A stretch of DNA of 64,000 bases from an uncultured Bacteroidales bacterium (GTDB taxonomy: Bacteria; Bacteroidota; Bacteroidia; Bacteroidales; Bacteroidaceae), in NCBI GenBank assembly GCA_937898885.1, contig CALDKD010000095.1:1-64000 (forward strand), given 5' to 3'. The translations under genes and the position numbers were made by a program. A model generated the notes under the pieces. It had not been told where the DNA came from. It searched no databases and saw only the letters and a program-made list of their open reading frames with translations. Below are positions 32,585 to 41,598 of this stretch, in pieces; position 1 is the first letter of the stretch, and each line of letters begins with the position of its first letter.

Positions 32585-33280
32585 TCAATTGTTGTCTATA
32601 TCGCCTGCCATCTCAATAAGGTGGCGGTTGTCACATTTCAAAACTCTTCCCGGAAATTCTGTGAGCCACTGGAGGTTGTGAGTTATCATAACGACTGCGG
32701 TGCCTGATTCCCTTACGCTATGCAGTATACTTATAATCTGCCTGCCGGTTTCCGGATCCAGATTACCGGTCGGCTCATCAGCCAGAATAAGCTTCGGCTC
32801 ATTCAACAGCGCCCGGGCGATGCATATTCTCTGTTGCTCACCTCCTGATAGCTCAAACGGCATTTTATATCCTTTCCCGTCCATACCTACGGCTGCCAGT
32901 ACATCCAGAATCTTCTGTTTTATCAGTTGCTTGTCTGTCCATCCAGTGGATTTCAAGACAAATTTCAAGTTGTCAAAGACGTTCCTGTCGGTAAGAAGCT
33001 GGAAATCCTGAAAGATGACTCCAAGGTTACGGCGCAGACGCGGTACGTGCCTGCGCTTGAGATGTGTCAGGTCTTCTCCAAGAACGAAAGCGTGGCTCTC
33101 AGCTGTCTGGCAATGTGGCTCCAATTCGGCGTAGAGAGTCTTCATCAGACTGCTTTTACCGGAGCCGACCTTACCAATCAGGTAAATAAACTCACCTTCG
33201 TCTACAGAGAAACTCACGTCGCCCAGGACGTGCATCTCCTCTTGACGAACCTCTATGTCCTTGTAGTCTATCAGCGGCAT
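32585..33280 (-). CDS. ftsE: FtsE-type ABC transporter ATPase
   Basis: 231 residues. Walker A is IGKVGSGKSSLMK, the Q-loop VIFQDFQLLTDRNVFDN, the signature LSGGEQQRICIARAL and Walker B LILADEPTGNLDPETG, with the switch His in VMITHN. The sequence is most like FtsE, which with FtsX controls cell-wall hydrolases at the division site. No ftsX is adjacent: it is embedded between hisIE (1 base gap) and lysC (7 base gap). Its partner must be encoded elsewhere; the permease at 28916 is LolC/E-like rather than a typical short FtsX. A LolD-like role cannot be excluded. Confidence 0.88.
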   Translation of the reverse strand: MPLIDYKDIEVRQEEMHVLGDVSFSVDEGEFIYLIGKVGSGKSSLMKTLYAELEPHCQTAESHAFVLGEDLTHLKRRHVPRLRRNLGVIFQDFQLLTDRNVFDNLKFVLKSTGWTDKQLIKQKILDVLAAVGMDGKGYKMPFELSGGEQQRICIARALLNEPKLILADEPTGNLDPETGRQIISILHSVRESGTAVVMITHNLQWLTEFPGRVLKCDNRHLIEMAGDIDNN

Positions 33281-33281
33281 A

Positions 33282-33878
33282 TTATACTTTGTGCCTTTTT
33301 TTCAATTCAGTGGCAAGTTCCTCAATTCGATGGCCCTTTGAGGTCAGAAGCACAATCAGGTGGTAAATCAGGTCAGATGCCTCGTATATGAGTCTGTCGT
33401 CTGTACCGTTTGTTGCCTCAATAACAGTCTCAACCGCCTCCTCGCCTACTTTCTGGGCCATTCTGTTGACACCGCTCATAAACAAGGATGTAGTGTATGA
33501 GCCTTGTGGCTTCTCTTCAAAACGCTTGCTGATGAAGTCTTGAAGATAGGAAAGAAAATTGATGTCGGCACTGTTTGCCTCTCCCCAGCAAGTGTCAGCA
33601 CCAGTATGGCAGACGGGGCCTGTAGGGTTTACCTTTATTAGGAGTGTGTCGTTGTCGCAGTCATTCATTATCTTTACCACGTTGAGGAAGTTCCCGCTCT
33701 CCTCGCCCTTGGTCCAGAGCCTTTTTTTTGTGCGGCTGTAGAATGTGACCTTGCCGAGCTCTAGTGTCTTGTTATAGGACTCTTGGTTCATAAATCCCAA
33801 CATAAGAACCTTTCCTGTAACATTGTCCTGGATAATGGCCGGAACAAGGCCGTTCATTTTCTCAAAATCAATTTCCAT
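33282..33878 (-). CDS. hisIE: Bifunctional phosphoribosyl-AMP cyclohydrolase / phosphoribosyl-ATP pyrophosphatase
   Basis: 198 residues. The HisI half shows VLMLGFMNQESYNKTLE, TFYSRTKKRLWTKGEESGN, the acidic DCDNDTLL, and zinc-binding cysteines in GPVCHTGADTCW. The HisE half (from about 110) has GSYTTSLF and VGEEAVETVIEA. Together they perform the second and third steps of histidine synthesis. The fused form is usual in Bacteroidetes. It lies 38 bases after hisF and leads into ftsE with one intervening base. Confidence 0.96.
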   Translation of the reverse strand: MEIDFEKMNGLVPAIIQDNVTGKVLMLGFMNQESYNKTLELGKVTFYSRTKKRLWTKGEESGNFLNVVKIMNDCDNDTLLIKVNPTGPVCHTGADTCWGEANSADINFLSYLQDFISKRFEEKPQGSYTTSLFMSGVNRMAQKVGEEAVETVIEATNGTDDRLIYEASDLIYHLIVLLTSKGHRIEELATELKKRHKV

Positions 33879-33916
33879 ATCGTTCTATTCTGTTTTATAT
33901 GGTGTGGTTAACTCCA

Positions 33917-34672
33917 TCACACTCTTACTGGAATATTTTGATTGCAAAGATACTGCTTTAATTCCTTAATATTAATCTCTCCGAAGTGAAAAACACCAGC
34001 TGCCAGCGCCGCGTCGGCCTTGCCCTCAGTGAATGCGTCGCGGAAATGCTCCATATTACCTGCTCCGCCGGATGCTATTACAGGTATTGGCACAAGCTCG
34101 TGAAGTGTGGCCAATGCCTCGTTGGCATATCCTTGACGCACGCCATCGTGGTCCATACTAGTGAACAGTATCTCACCAGCTCCCAGATCGGCGGCTTTCT
34201 TTGCCCATTCAAACATATCAAGGTCTGTAGCAAGACGGCCTCCGTTCAGATAGCATCTCCAACCGCAGGGAGTCATTCTGGCGTCAATGGCTACCACACA
34301 TACCTGTTGGCCGAAAGCGCCGGCTATCTCTTTGATGAGTTCTGGACGGCGAATGGCGGCAGAGTTTACCGATACCTTGTCGGCTCCAGCCAGAAGCATC
34401 CGCTCGACATCCTGCACGCTGCCTATTCCTCCACCAACGGTGAATGGTATGGAGATGCCGGCGGCTATCCTCTTTACTACTTCGGTGAATGTCTCGCGTC
34501 CCTGATGTGTGGCGGTGATGTCCAGATATACCAGCTCGTCGGCTCCCTGGTCACTGTAAAGACAACCTAACTCCACCGGGTCTCCGGCGTCGCGCAGATT
34601 GACGAAATTCACACCTTTCACGGTTCTACCGTCTTTGACGTCAAGACAGGGTATTATTCTTTTTGCAAGCAT
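33917..34672 (-). CDS. hisF: Imidazole glycerol phosphate synthase, cyclase subunit
   Basis: 251 residues, full length. It is a TIM barrel with the two catalytic aspartates in IPCLDVKDG (about 11) and VVAIDARM (about 130), and phosphate-binding loops TVGGGIGS and IASGGAGN. With HisH it uses ammonia to form IGP and AICAR. It lies 11 bases after hisA. hisH is also present in the operon, completing the enzyme. Confidence 0.97.
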   Translation of the reverse strand: MLAKRIIPCLDVKDGRTVKGVNFVNLRDAGDPVELGCLYSDQGADELVYLDITATHQGRETFTEVVKRIAAGISIPFTVGGGIGSVQDVERMLLAGADKVSVNSAAIRRPELIKEIAGAFGQQVCVVAIDARMTPCGWRCYLNGGRLATDLDMFEWAKKAADLGAGEILFTSMDHDGVRQGYANEALATLHELVPIPVIASGGAGNMEHFRDAFTEGKADAALAAGVFHFGEINIKELKQYLCNQNIPVRV

Positions 34673-34683
34673 CGTTTTCCTTC

Positions 34684-35406
34684 TTATTGTCCATTTAACT
34701 CGGCCATCTGCTCCAGCGTGATGCGACCTTCGTAAAACGCCTTGCCTACTATTGCCGAGTCAAGCCCTGCCTCGCGTAAGTCCGACAGGTCTTTAACTGA
34801 TGATACACCTCCACTGGCTGTGAGACGTAATTTGGGAAACTTTGTCAACAGGCTTTTGTAGAGTTCTGTGGCTGGTCCCTGCAGAGTCCCGTCAAGGTTT
34901 ATGTCAGTGCAAATCACGCGGTTTATGCCAAAGTCTGTATATCTTTCAATAAAATCTGATAAACAGATATCACTGTCCTCTTTCCAGCCCTTAACTGCTA
35001 TTTTCCCGTTGCGGGCATCTGCTCCAAGTATCAGGCACTCTGCTCCGTAACGATTAATCCATCCGTGTACTAGGTCGGGACTGCTTACGGCGATGCTTCC
35101 GGCCGTAACCATTGATGCTCCTGCCTCGAAAGCTGCCTCTATGTCTGCGTCGCTCTTTATTCCTCCTCCGAAATCAACAATCAAGTCAGTCTCTTTGCAA
35201 ATTTGTCTCAGAACACTTCTGTTTATAATGTGGTCACTTCCTGCTCCGTCCAAATCAACAAGATGCAGTCGCTTCAAACCATACTCTCTGAAACGTACAG
35301 CCATCTCCAGGGGATTCTCGCAATAGATTTTGCCCGTAGAATAATCACCACGGGTAAGCCTCACGCATTTTCCGCCAAGTATGTCTATTGCTGGAATTAT
35401 TGTCAT
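34684..35406 (-). CDS. hisA: ProFAR isomerase (HisA)
   Basis: 240 residues, a TIM barrel like HisF. IPAIDILGGKCVRLTRGDY holds the first catalytic Asp, VDFGGGIK the phosphate loop, and CTDINLDGT the second Asp. It catalyses the Amadori rearrangement in histidine synthesis. Only 6 bases separate it from hisH. No tryptophan-type PriA features were evaluated. Confidence 0.97.
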   Translation of the reverse strand: MTIIPAIDILGGKCVRLTRGDYSTGKIYCENPLEMAVRFREYGLKRLHLVDLDGAGSDHIINRSVLRQICKETDLIVDFGGGIKSDADIEAAFEAGASMVTAGSIAVSSPDLVHGWINRYGAECLILGADARNGKIAVKGWKEDSDICLSDFIERYTDFGINRVICTDINLDGTLQGPATELYKSLLTKFPKLRLTASGGVSSVKDLSDLREAGLDSAIVGKAFYEGRITLEQMAELNGQ

Positions 35407-35412
35407 TTTAGT

Positions 35413-36003
35413 TTACAAATTTAGGAAGTTTGATAGTATGGCCGCTCCTATTGCGCCGCTTTTCTCGGGATGAAACTGTGTGGCGTAGAAATTCTCTTTG
35501 CTCAAGGCTGCGCTGAATGGCTGTATGTAGTCTGACTGTGCGGCTGTCCATTCGCAAAGTGGAACATAGTAGCTGTGTACAAAATAAACGTAATCTGAAT
35601 CGTTGATACCGTTGAATAGCCTGCTCCTGCATTTCGATATGCTGTTCCATCCCATATGCGGAACCTTGTCAGACCACTTTTGAGGTTGGAACCTTATCAC
35701 GGGAACGTTGAAAATTCCTAGACATTCTGTATTGCCCTCCTCACTTCGGGAACAAAGCAACTGCTGCCCAAGGCATATTCCCAGTACCGGCTGGCGCAAG
35801 TTCCTGATAACGTTGTCAAGGCCACGTTGCCTGAGATATGCCATTGTTGACGCAGCCTCTCCCACGCCTGGAAAAATCACCTTGTCGGCCGACATAAGTG
35901 TCTCGTGATTGTCTGTCAGCTCGTATTCGGCTCCAAGCCTGTCCAGAGCGTGCATTACGGAACTGACATTACCTGCGTTGTATCTGACTATGGCGATTTT
36001 CAT
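35413..36003 (-). CDS. hisH: Imidazole glycerol phosphate synthase, glutamine amidotransferase subunit
   Basis: 196 residues, a class I glutaminase. The nucleophile is in VLGICLGQQLL (Cys about 79) and the His/Glu pair in ATQFHPEKSG near the C-terminus. The start MKIAIVRYNAGNVSSV is standard. It supplies ammonia to HisF. It is the first gene of the minus-strand hisH-hisA-hisF-hisIE-ftsE-lysC-lysA operon. hisG, hisD, hisC and hisB are not in the window. Confidence 0.97.
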   Translation of the reverse strand: MKIAIVRYNAGNVSSVMHALDRLGAEYELTDNHETLMSADKVIFPGVGEAASTMAYLRQRGLDNVIRNLRQPVLGICLGQQLLCSRSEEGNTECLGIFNVPVIRFQPQKWSDKVPHMGWNSISKCRSRLFNGINDSDYVYFVHSYYVPLCEWTAAQSDYIQPFSAALSKENFYATQFHPEKSGAIGAAILSNFLNL

Positions 36004-36031
36004 TTTGTCATACTTTCCTCGTTTCTGCGCG

Positions 36032-36039
36032 CAAAATTA
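36032..36039 (-). promoter_or_regulatory. -7 element of the his-lys operon
   Basis: TAATTTTG, followed by C, on the minus strand, 28 bases ahead of the hisH ATG. No leader-peptide attenuator or riboswitch was recognised in 36004-36212. Confidence 0.45.
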
Positions 36040-36175
36040 TTAAAATAGGAGGTTTGTAGGTAAAAAATAACGCTAAAAGTGGCAAAATACGGTTAAAATG
36101 TTTCTGGAATGATGCTTTTGCGCCTCATTGTTGATAATTGACGGCGAACAATTATACATTTTATAAGAAAAGGAG

Positions 36176-36183
36176 TAATTTTG
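36176..36183 (+). promoter_or_regulatory. -7 element of ileS
   Basis: TAATTTTG, followed by C, 29 bases ahead of the ileS ATG; a -33 partner is not obvious. No T-box-like leader is visible. Confidence 0.4.
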
Positions 36184-36212
36184 CAATTTCAAAATAAAAA
36201 ACGGCCGTAATT

Positions 36213-39200
36213 ATGAAACGGAAATTTGCAGAGCGTGGTCAGCTTGACCTTGCACGTCTGAATGAGGAGGTGTTGGCTGACTGGTTGAGTGAGGACTTGT
36301 TTACCCGTAGTGTCAAGGAGCGTGAGGGCTGCCCGTCGTTTGTCTTTTACGAGGGACCTCCATCTGCAAACGGAATGCCTGGCATTCACCACGTAATGGC
36401 ACGTACCATCAAGGATTGTTTTTGCCGCTACAAGACGATGTGCGGGTATCAGGTCAACAGAAAGGCTGGCTGGGATACTCATGGGCTGCCCGTAGAGCTT
36501 GGTGTGGAGAAAAAACTAGGCATCACGAAAGAGGATATCGGTAAGAGGATTTCCGTTGATGACTATAATCTCAACTGCCGCACCGAGGTGATGAAATACA
36601 AGGAGCGCTGGAGCGACCTTACACGCAAGATTGGCTATTGGGTTGATCTTGACAATCCTTATATCACATACGACAACCGCTACATTGAGACATTATGGTG
36701 GCTGCTCAGACAACTATATGATAAAGGTTATCTCTATAAAGGATATACTATTCAACCATATTCACCGGCTGCCGGTACAGGACTGTCTAGTCACGAGCTG
36801 AATCAGCCTGGCTGCTACCGCGATGTCAAGGACACTACAGTGACCGCCCAGTTCGCAATAGCAGATCCAAAACCAGAGATGACAGGTTGGGGTACTCCTT
36901 GCTTCCTTGCATGGACTACAACTCCGTGGACACTGCCGTCAAACACGGCTTTGTGCGTTGGCAACAAGATTGATTATGTCGCGGTCCGCACATATAATCC
37001 GTATACAGCCCAGCCTGTCACCGTCGTGATGGCTGCAGAGCGTCTTTCCGCTTATTTGAATCCTGAAGGAGAGAGACTTCCTTTGGAACAGTACGTACAG
37101 GGTGATAAGATTGTGCCATATCGCATCGTGGCACAATACAAGGGCGCTGACCTGACAGGAATGCATTATTCACAACTCTTCCCGTGGGTAAAGCCTGTCT
37201 ATAAAGATGAGGAAGGGGTTATTAGAACCAGTGATGCGGGTTTCCGTGTGATTCACGGTGATTATGTCACAACAGAGGATGGCACAGGCATAGTCCATAT
37301 CGCACCTACTTTCGGCGCGGACGATGCATTCGTTGCCAAGGCTGCCGGTATTCCTTCGCTTTTTATGGTCAACCGCAAGATGGAGACGCGACCTATGGTT
37401 GATTTCACAGGCAAGTATTGGATTCTCGATGAGCTTGATCCTGACTTTGTTGACAAATGCGTAAATAAAGAGCTTTATAAGGAATACGAGGGCGCATACG
37501 TCAAGAACGCATACGATCCGAGATTCAACGAGGGTGGAAAGTACGACGAGGCCGCTGCTGCCAAGGCTGAGGATCTCAACGTGAATATCTGTATCAGAAT
37601 GAAGCAGGCTGGAACCGCCTTCAAGATAGAAAAGCATCTGCATAATTATCCGCATTGTTGGCGTACCGATAAACCGGTGCTCTATTATCCGCTGGACAGT
37701 TGGTTCATCAAGGCGTCGGCTGCCCGCGAGAAGATGATGGAGCTTAACAAGAGTATCAAGTGGAAGCCAGAGTCAACTGGAACAGGAAGATTTGGCAAAT
37801 GGCTTGAGAATCTCAATGACTGGAACTTAAGCCGCAGCCGCTATTGGGGCACTCCGTTACCTATCTGGCGTAATGATGAGGGCGATGAGATATGTATCGG
37901 CTCGATACGTGAGCTTTACGATGAGATTGAGAAATCCGTCAAAGCCGGCGTGATGACTTCCAATCCATTCAAGGACAAAGGGTTTGTGCCAGATGTCTAT
38001 ACTGCTGAGAATTACGATAAGATAGACCTGCATCGTCCTTACGTGGATGATATCATATTAGTGTCTGCAAACGGCCGTCCTATGCGACGTGAGACAGACT
38101 TGATTGACGTTTGGTTCGACAGTGGCGCTATGCCATTCGCACAGATGCACTATCCATTCGAGAATAAGGACTTGGTGGATGGCGGAAACGTGTTCCCTGC
38201 TGATTTCATTGCCGAGGGGGTTGACCAGACTCGCGGGTGGTTCTATACCTTGCATGCCATCGCCACAATGGTGCGTGGAACTGTATCGTTCAAGGCCGTT
38301 ATTTCCAACGGACTTGTACTTGACAAAAATGGCAACAAGATGAGTAAGCGTCTTGGCAATGCTGTGGATCCTTTTGGTGAGATTGAGAAATTCGGCAGCG
38401 ATCCGCTTCGCTGGTATATGATAACCAATGCCCAGCCTTGGGATAACCTGCGCTTCGATGAGGAGGGAGTGAGGGATGTGGTACGTAAGTTCTTTGGTAC
38501 ACTTCATAACACATATCGTTTCTTCGCGCAGTATGCGAATGTAGATGGTTTTGACTTTTCTCAACCTCTTATTCCGATAGCTCAGCGCCCGGTTATGGAC
38601 CGTTGGATATTGAGCGAGTTAAATACACTCATTCTCAAAATGCGTGAGAGCCTTGACGATTACGAGCCTACCAAGGCGGGACGTCTTGTCACTGATTTTG
38701 TCAATGACTATCTTTCCAATTGGTATGTACGCCTTACGAAGGACCGCTACTGGGGGTGTGCTATGAATGAGGACAAACTGGCCGCATACCAGACTCTTTA
38801 TACTTGTCTTGAGACTATATCTCTGTTGATGGCGCCTGTCGCACCGTTCTATGCCGACCGTCTGTTCCGTGATTTGAACGCGGTAACTGGTCGTATCAAG
38901 TCTGACTCTGTGCATCTGGCTTCGTTCCCAATATATGACGAGAGCGTTGTGGACAAGGATTTGGAGACTCGTATGGAGATGGCTCAGAAGATTACATCAA
39001 TGACTCTTGCTCTTCGCAAACGTGAGGATGTCCGAATTAACGTTCGTAAACCTTTGCAGAAAATACTCGTGCCTGCTTCTAATGAACTCAGAATGTGTCT
39101 GGAGCCCGTAAAGGAGCTGATTCGCAGCGAAGTCAATGTCAAGGAAGTTGAGTTTGTGGAGGGTACTGCCGGAATCCTGGTCAAGAGAGTAAAGTGTAAT

Positions 39201-39701
39201 TTCAAATTGTTGGGCAAGAAGTTTGGTCCTCTGATGAAGGGCGTTGCCGCGGCAGTGCAGGGGATGAGCCAGGAGGATGTGGCCACACTAGAGCGCGACG
39301 GCTCATTTACATTCAATATTGACGGAAAGGAGGCGGTTGTCGAGGCTTCAGAGGTAGAGATATTCAGTGAGGACATTCCAGGCTGGGTAGTGGCCAATGA
39401 AGGAACACTTACAGTGGCGCTCGACATTACGCTTACCGAGGCGTTGAAGCGCGAGGGCATTGCCCGTGAGTTGAAGAAACGAATTCAGGATGTCCGCAAG
39501 GGCACAGGATTGGAGATTACAGACCGCATCGCCGTGCGTATATCCGCCAACCAGGATACCGACGCCGCTGTGCTGGATTATGAGGATTGGATAAAGGAAC
39601 AGGTTCTGGCCAACTCCTTGGAACTTGTGCCGGATATGCAGGACGGAGAGGATATATCCTTCGATGAGTACTCATTGAGGGTTTCTGTGGTAAAGCAGTA
39701 A
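36213..39701 (+). CDS. ileS: Isoleucine--tRNA ligase
   Basis: 1162 residues. The class I signatures are the HIGH-type motif in GMPGIHHVMART (about residue 60) and NKMSKRLGNAVDP (about 709). GWDTHGLPVE, LAWTTTPWTLPSN in the editing domain and GSDPLRWYMITNAQPWDN are typical. It charges tRNA-Ile and proofreads valine. Its length and overall form fit the longer bacterial and eukaryote-like IleS class, which tends to be less sensitive to mupirocin; that property is inference only. The dksA-like gene follows after 23 bases, so a joint transcript with dksA, lspA and the DUF4296 gene is likely. Confidence 0.97.
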   Translation: MKRKFAERGQLDLARLNEEVLADWLSEDLFTRSVKEREGCPSFVFYEGPPSANGMPGIHHVMARTIKDCFCRYKTMCGYQVNRKAGWDTHGLPVELGVEKKLGITKEDIGKRISVDDYNLNCRTEVMKYKERWSDLTRKIGYWVDLDNPYITYDNRYIETLWWLLRQLYDKGYLYKGYTIQPYSPAAGTGLSSHELNQPGCYRDVKDTTVTAQFAIADPKPEMTGWGTPCFLAWTTTPWTLPSNTALCVGNKIDYVAVRTYNPYTAQPVTVVMAAERLSAYLNPEGERLPLEQYVQGDKIVPYRIVAQYKGADLTGMHYSQLFPWVKPVYKDEEGVIRTSDAGFRVIHGDYVTTEDGTGIVHIAPTFGADDAFVAKAAGIPSLFMVNRKMETRPMVDFTGKYWILDELDPDFVDKCVNKELYKEYEGAYVKNAYDPRFNEGGKYDEAAAAKAEDLNVNICIRMKQAGTAFKIEKHLHNYPHCWRTDKPVLYYPLDSWFIKASAAREKMMELNKSIKWKPESTGTGRFGKWLENLNDWNLSRSRYWGTPLPIWRNDEGDEICIGSIRELYDEIEKSVKAGVMTSNPFKDKGFVPDVYTAENYDKIDLHRPYVDDIILVSANGRPMRRETDLIDVWFDSGAMPFAQMHYPFENKDLVDGGNVFPADFIAEGVDQTRGWFYTLHAIATMVRGTVSFKAVISNGLVLDKNGNKMSKRLGNAVDPFGEIEKFGSDPLRWYMITNAQPWDNLRFDEEGVRDVVRKFFGTLHNTYRFFAQYANVDGFDFSQPLIPIAQRPVMDRWILSELNTLILKMRESLDDYEPTKAGRLVTDFVNDYLSNWYVRLTKDRYWGCAMNEDKLAAYQTLYTCLETISLLMAPVAPFYADRLFRDLNAVTGRIKSDSVHLASFPIYDESVVDKDLETRMEMAQKITSMTLALRKREDVRINVRKPLQKILVPASNELRMCLEPVKELIRSEVNVKEVEFVEGTAGILVKRVKCNFKLLGKKFGPLMKGVAAAVQGMSQEDVATLERDGSFTFNIDGKEAVVEASEVEIFSEDIPGWVVANEGTLTVALDITLTEALKREGIARELKKRIQDVRKGTGLEITDRIAVRISANQDTDAAVLDYEDWIKEQVLANSLELVPDMQDGEDISFDEYSLRVSVVKQ

Positions 39702-39724
39702 GTATTAATCTAACTTTCAGTATT

Positions 39725-40099
39725 ATGGCTGAGAAGACCCGCTATTCTGACCAGGAACTTGACGAGTTCCGTCAGCTAATTAACGAGAAACTGGCTATTG
39801 CCCAGCGTGATTATGACGCGCTCAAGGCATCGCTGATGAACATCGACAACAACAGTACCGACGACACGTCTCCCACTTATAAGATTTTGGAGGAGGGAGC
39901 AAACACATTGTCGAAGGAAGAGACCACGCGTCTGGCACAGCGTCAGATGAAGTTCATTCAGTCGCTTCAGGCAGCGTTGGTGCGCATCGAGAACAAGACA
40001 TACGGCATCTGTCGTGAGACTGGGAAGCTAATTCCGAAGGAGAGACTTCGCGCGGTGCCGCATGCTACCTTGTGCATTGAGGCTAAGCAGAAAAAATAG
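39725..40099 (+). CDS. TraR/DksA family protein with a degenerate two-Cys zinc-finger region
   Basis: 124 residues. An N-terminal coiled coil (about 1-85, with DELDEFRQLINEKLAIAQRD and EETTRLAQRQMKFIQSLQAA) is followed by the zinc-finger region YGICRETGKLIPKERLRA...TLCIEAK. Only the first and third of the four usual cysteines remain; Thr and Ala occupy the others. The fold is probably kept without zinc, as in other cysteine-poor DksA relatives. DksA enters the RNA polymerase secondary channel and works with ppGpp. The gene lies between ileS and lspA, an arrangement that links translation and envelope functions in one transcript. Confidence 0.9.
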   Translation: MAEKTRYSDQELDEFRQLINEKLAIAQRDYDALKASLMNIDNNSTDDTSPTYKILEEGANTLSKEETTRLAQRQMKFIQSLQAALVRIENKTYGICRETGKLIPKERLRAVPHATLCIEAKQKK

Positions 40100-40105
40100 A
40101 CTATT

Positions 40106-40774
40106 GTGGAGGACACCTCAGATTGTACTGCCGGAAGTACGGGCCGGCAAGGAACTATTGCCGCAACAATCATAGCTGCGGCCTTGGTAGTGGATCAGGT
40201 TGTAAAATATCTGGTTAAGACAGGTATGTATCTGGGAGAACAGATACACATAACAGACTGGTTCTACATTGTGTTTGTAGAGAACAACGGAATGGCTTTT
40301 GGTATGGAACTGGTAGGAAAACTCTTCCTGTCCATATTCCGTATAGTGGCAATCGGCTTTTTCATCTGGTATCTCATAAAAATTCTGAACAAGGGCTTTC
40401 CAAAGGGCTATATCGCCTGCGTCTCTTTCATAGTGGCGGGCGCTGTAGGTAATTTGCTGGACTGTATATTTTATGGTCGTGTCTTCTCGGAAAGCGGCTT
40501 CAGCGCTGACGCTGTCGCTACACTTGTACCTTTCGGACAAGGTTATGCGCCTTTCCTGTATGGCAAGGTGGTTGATATGTTTTATTTTCCGCTGTGGACC
40601 TGGCCGGATTGGGTCCCGCTATTAGGCGGAGGCATATTCTTCAGTCCTGTGTTCAATGTGGCCGACTCGTGTATCACCTGCGGTATGATAGTATTGATCC
40701 TGTTTTACGCAAGGTATTTGAATGCGGGTTTTCATTGGCCGTCAGTTGAGGATAAAAGTAAAGACGATGCGTAG
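40106..40774 (+). CDS. lspA: Lipoprotein signal peptidase (signal peptidase II)
   Basis: 222 residues from a GTG start at 40106, 6 bases after the dksA-like stop. It has four membrane helices, with the catalytic aspartates in GNLLDCIFYG and FNVADSCI. FVENNGMAFG (conserved NxGxAFG) is diagnostic. It removes signal peptides from prolipoproteins after lipidation. It is longer than the E. coli enzyme (164) because of an insertion between helices (about 120-165), as is common in Bacteroidetes. The lipoprotein gene directly downstream is a likely client. Confidence 0.95.
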   Translation: MEDTSDCTAGSTGRQGTIAATIIAAALVVDQVVKYLVKTGMYLGEQIHITDWFYIVFVENNGMAFGMELVGKLFLSIFRIVAIGFFIWYLIKILNKGFPKGYIACVSFIVAGAVGNLLDCIFYGRVFSESGFSADAVATLVPFGQGYAPFLYGKVVDMFYFPLWTWPDWVPLLGGGIFFSPVFNVADSCITCGMIVLILFYARYLNAGFHWPSVEDKSKDDA

Positions 40775-41597
40775 GCATTGTATTATTCTTTTGTGTCTTG
40801 CGGCTTTCTTTGTTTCCGGATGCCGTACCCATCGTCCAGACGGTGTGATGTCACCGCGTGCGATGGAGGATTATCTGTACGATTACCATCTTGCGAATGC
40901 CCTTTCTGACAAATTGCCATACGATGAAAGGTACAAACGTCAGTTGTACAACAATTTCGTTCTTCAGAAACATGGTGTGACAAAAGCAATTGTTGATACA
41001 TCGCTGGTATGGTACACACGAAATCCGGAAAAGCTGTACGATATTTATAAACGCCTCTCCTCTAGGATTGAGAAAGATGAGTCAGCGGCATCACTTTGGA
41101 TGGCCCGCCAAGAGAAAAAGTCTTTCAGTGTTATGTCTGGCGATAGCGTTGATGTATGGTATCTTCCACGTGTACAGATGCTTACACCCTCACGATATAT
41201 GAACCCTCTGCTGTTTGAGATACCTTCAGATACAACCTTTTACTTGTCAGACTCTCTTGTTATGACTGTGGGCGCCACTTTCTTGGGATTCCCTGAGGAT
41301 TCAGTGCGTCCTTTGGCGCACATATCACTGGCTTTGTTCTATGGCGACAGCATATCTGCCGTAGATACAGTGGTTTCATCTGCGTCTTTGAGCCGACTCT
41401 GCCTGCAGTGCGATGACAGTGTGGCTTTTAACAGTATCAAGGGCGATATCACATACCTGAATTCCAATCCAGTATCTGGACAAGCTCTGCTTCTGAATGA
41501 TATATCCATTCTTCGCACACATACAAAGCGTGAGGGAGACGCTATTGTTGCAGTTGTTGACAGTGCGAATATTATGGAGTCTCTTCCTGAGGAATAA
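40767..41597 (+). CDS. DUF4296 lipoprotein
   Basis: 276 residues from ATG 40767; the frame is open 15 codons further up inside lspA, but only the shorter form gives a clean lipoprotein signal (MRRHCIILLCLAAFFVSGC, lipobox VSGC). The DUF4296 part (about 28-115) has SPRAMEDYLYDYHLANAL and WYTRNPEKLYDIYKRL, a small helical domain. The C-terminal half is beta-rich with no family recognised. DUF4296 lipoproteins of Bacteroidetes often follow lspA; their function is unknown. It overlaps the lspA stop by 8 bases and ends one base before the convergent trmH-type gene. Confidence 0.88.
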   Translation: MRRHCIILLCLAAFFVSGCRTHRPDGVMSPRAMEDYLYDYHLANALSDKLPYDERYKRQLYNNFVLQKHGVTKAIVDTSLVWYTRNPEKLYDIYKRLSSRIEKDESAASLWMARQEKKSFSVMSGDSVDVWYLPRVQMLTPSRYMNPLLFEIPSDTTFYLSDSLVMTVGATFLGFPEDSVRPLAHISLALFYGDSISAVDTVVSSASLSRLCLQCDDSVAFNSIKGDITYLNSNPVSGQALLLNDISILRTHTKREGDAIVAVVDSANIMESLPEE

Positions 41598-41598
41598 T

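Noticed and set aside
36004..36212. T-box or his leader peptide between hisH and ileS
   Set aside because: No leader open frame, conserved T-box sequence or alternative hairpins were visible; only two divergent promoters.
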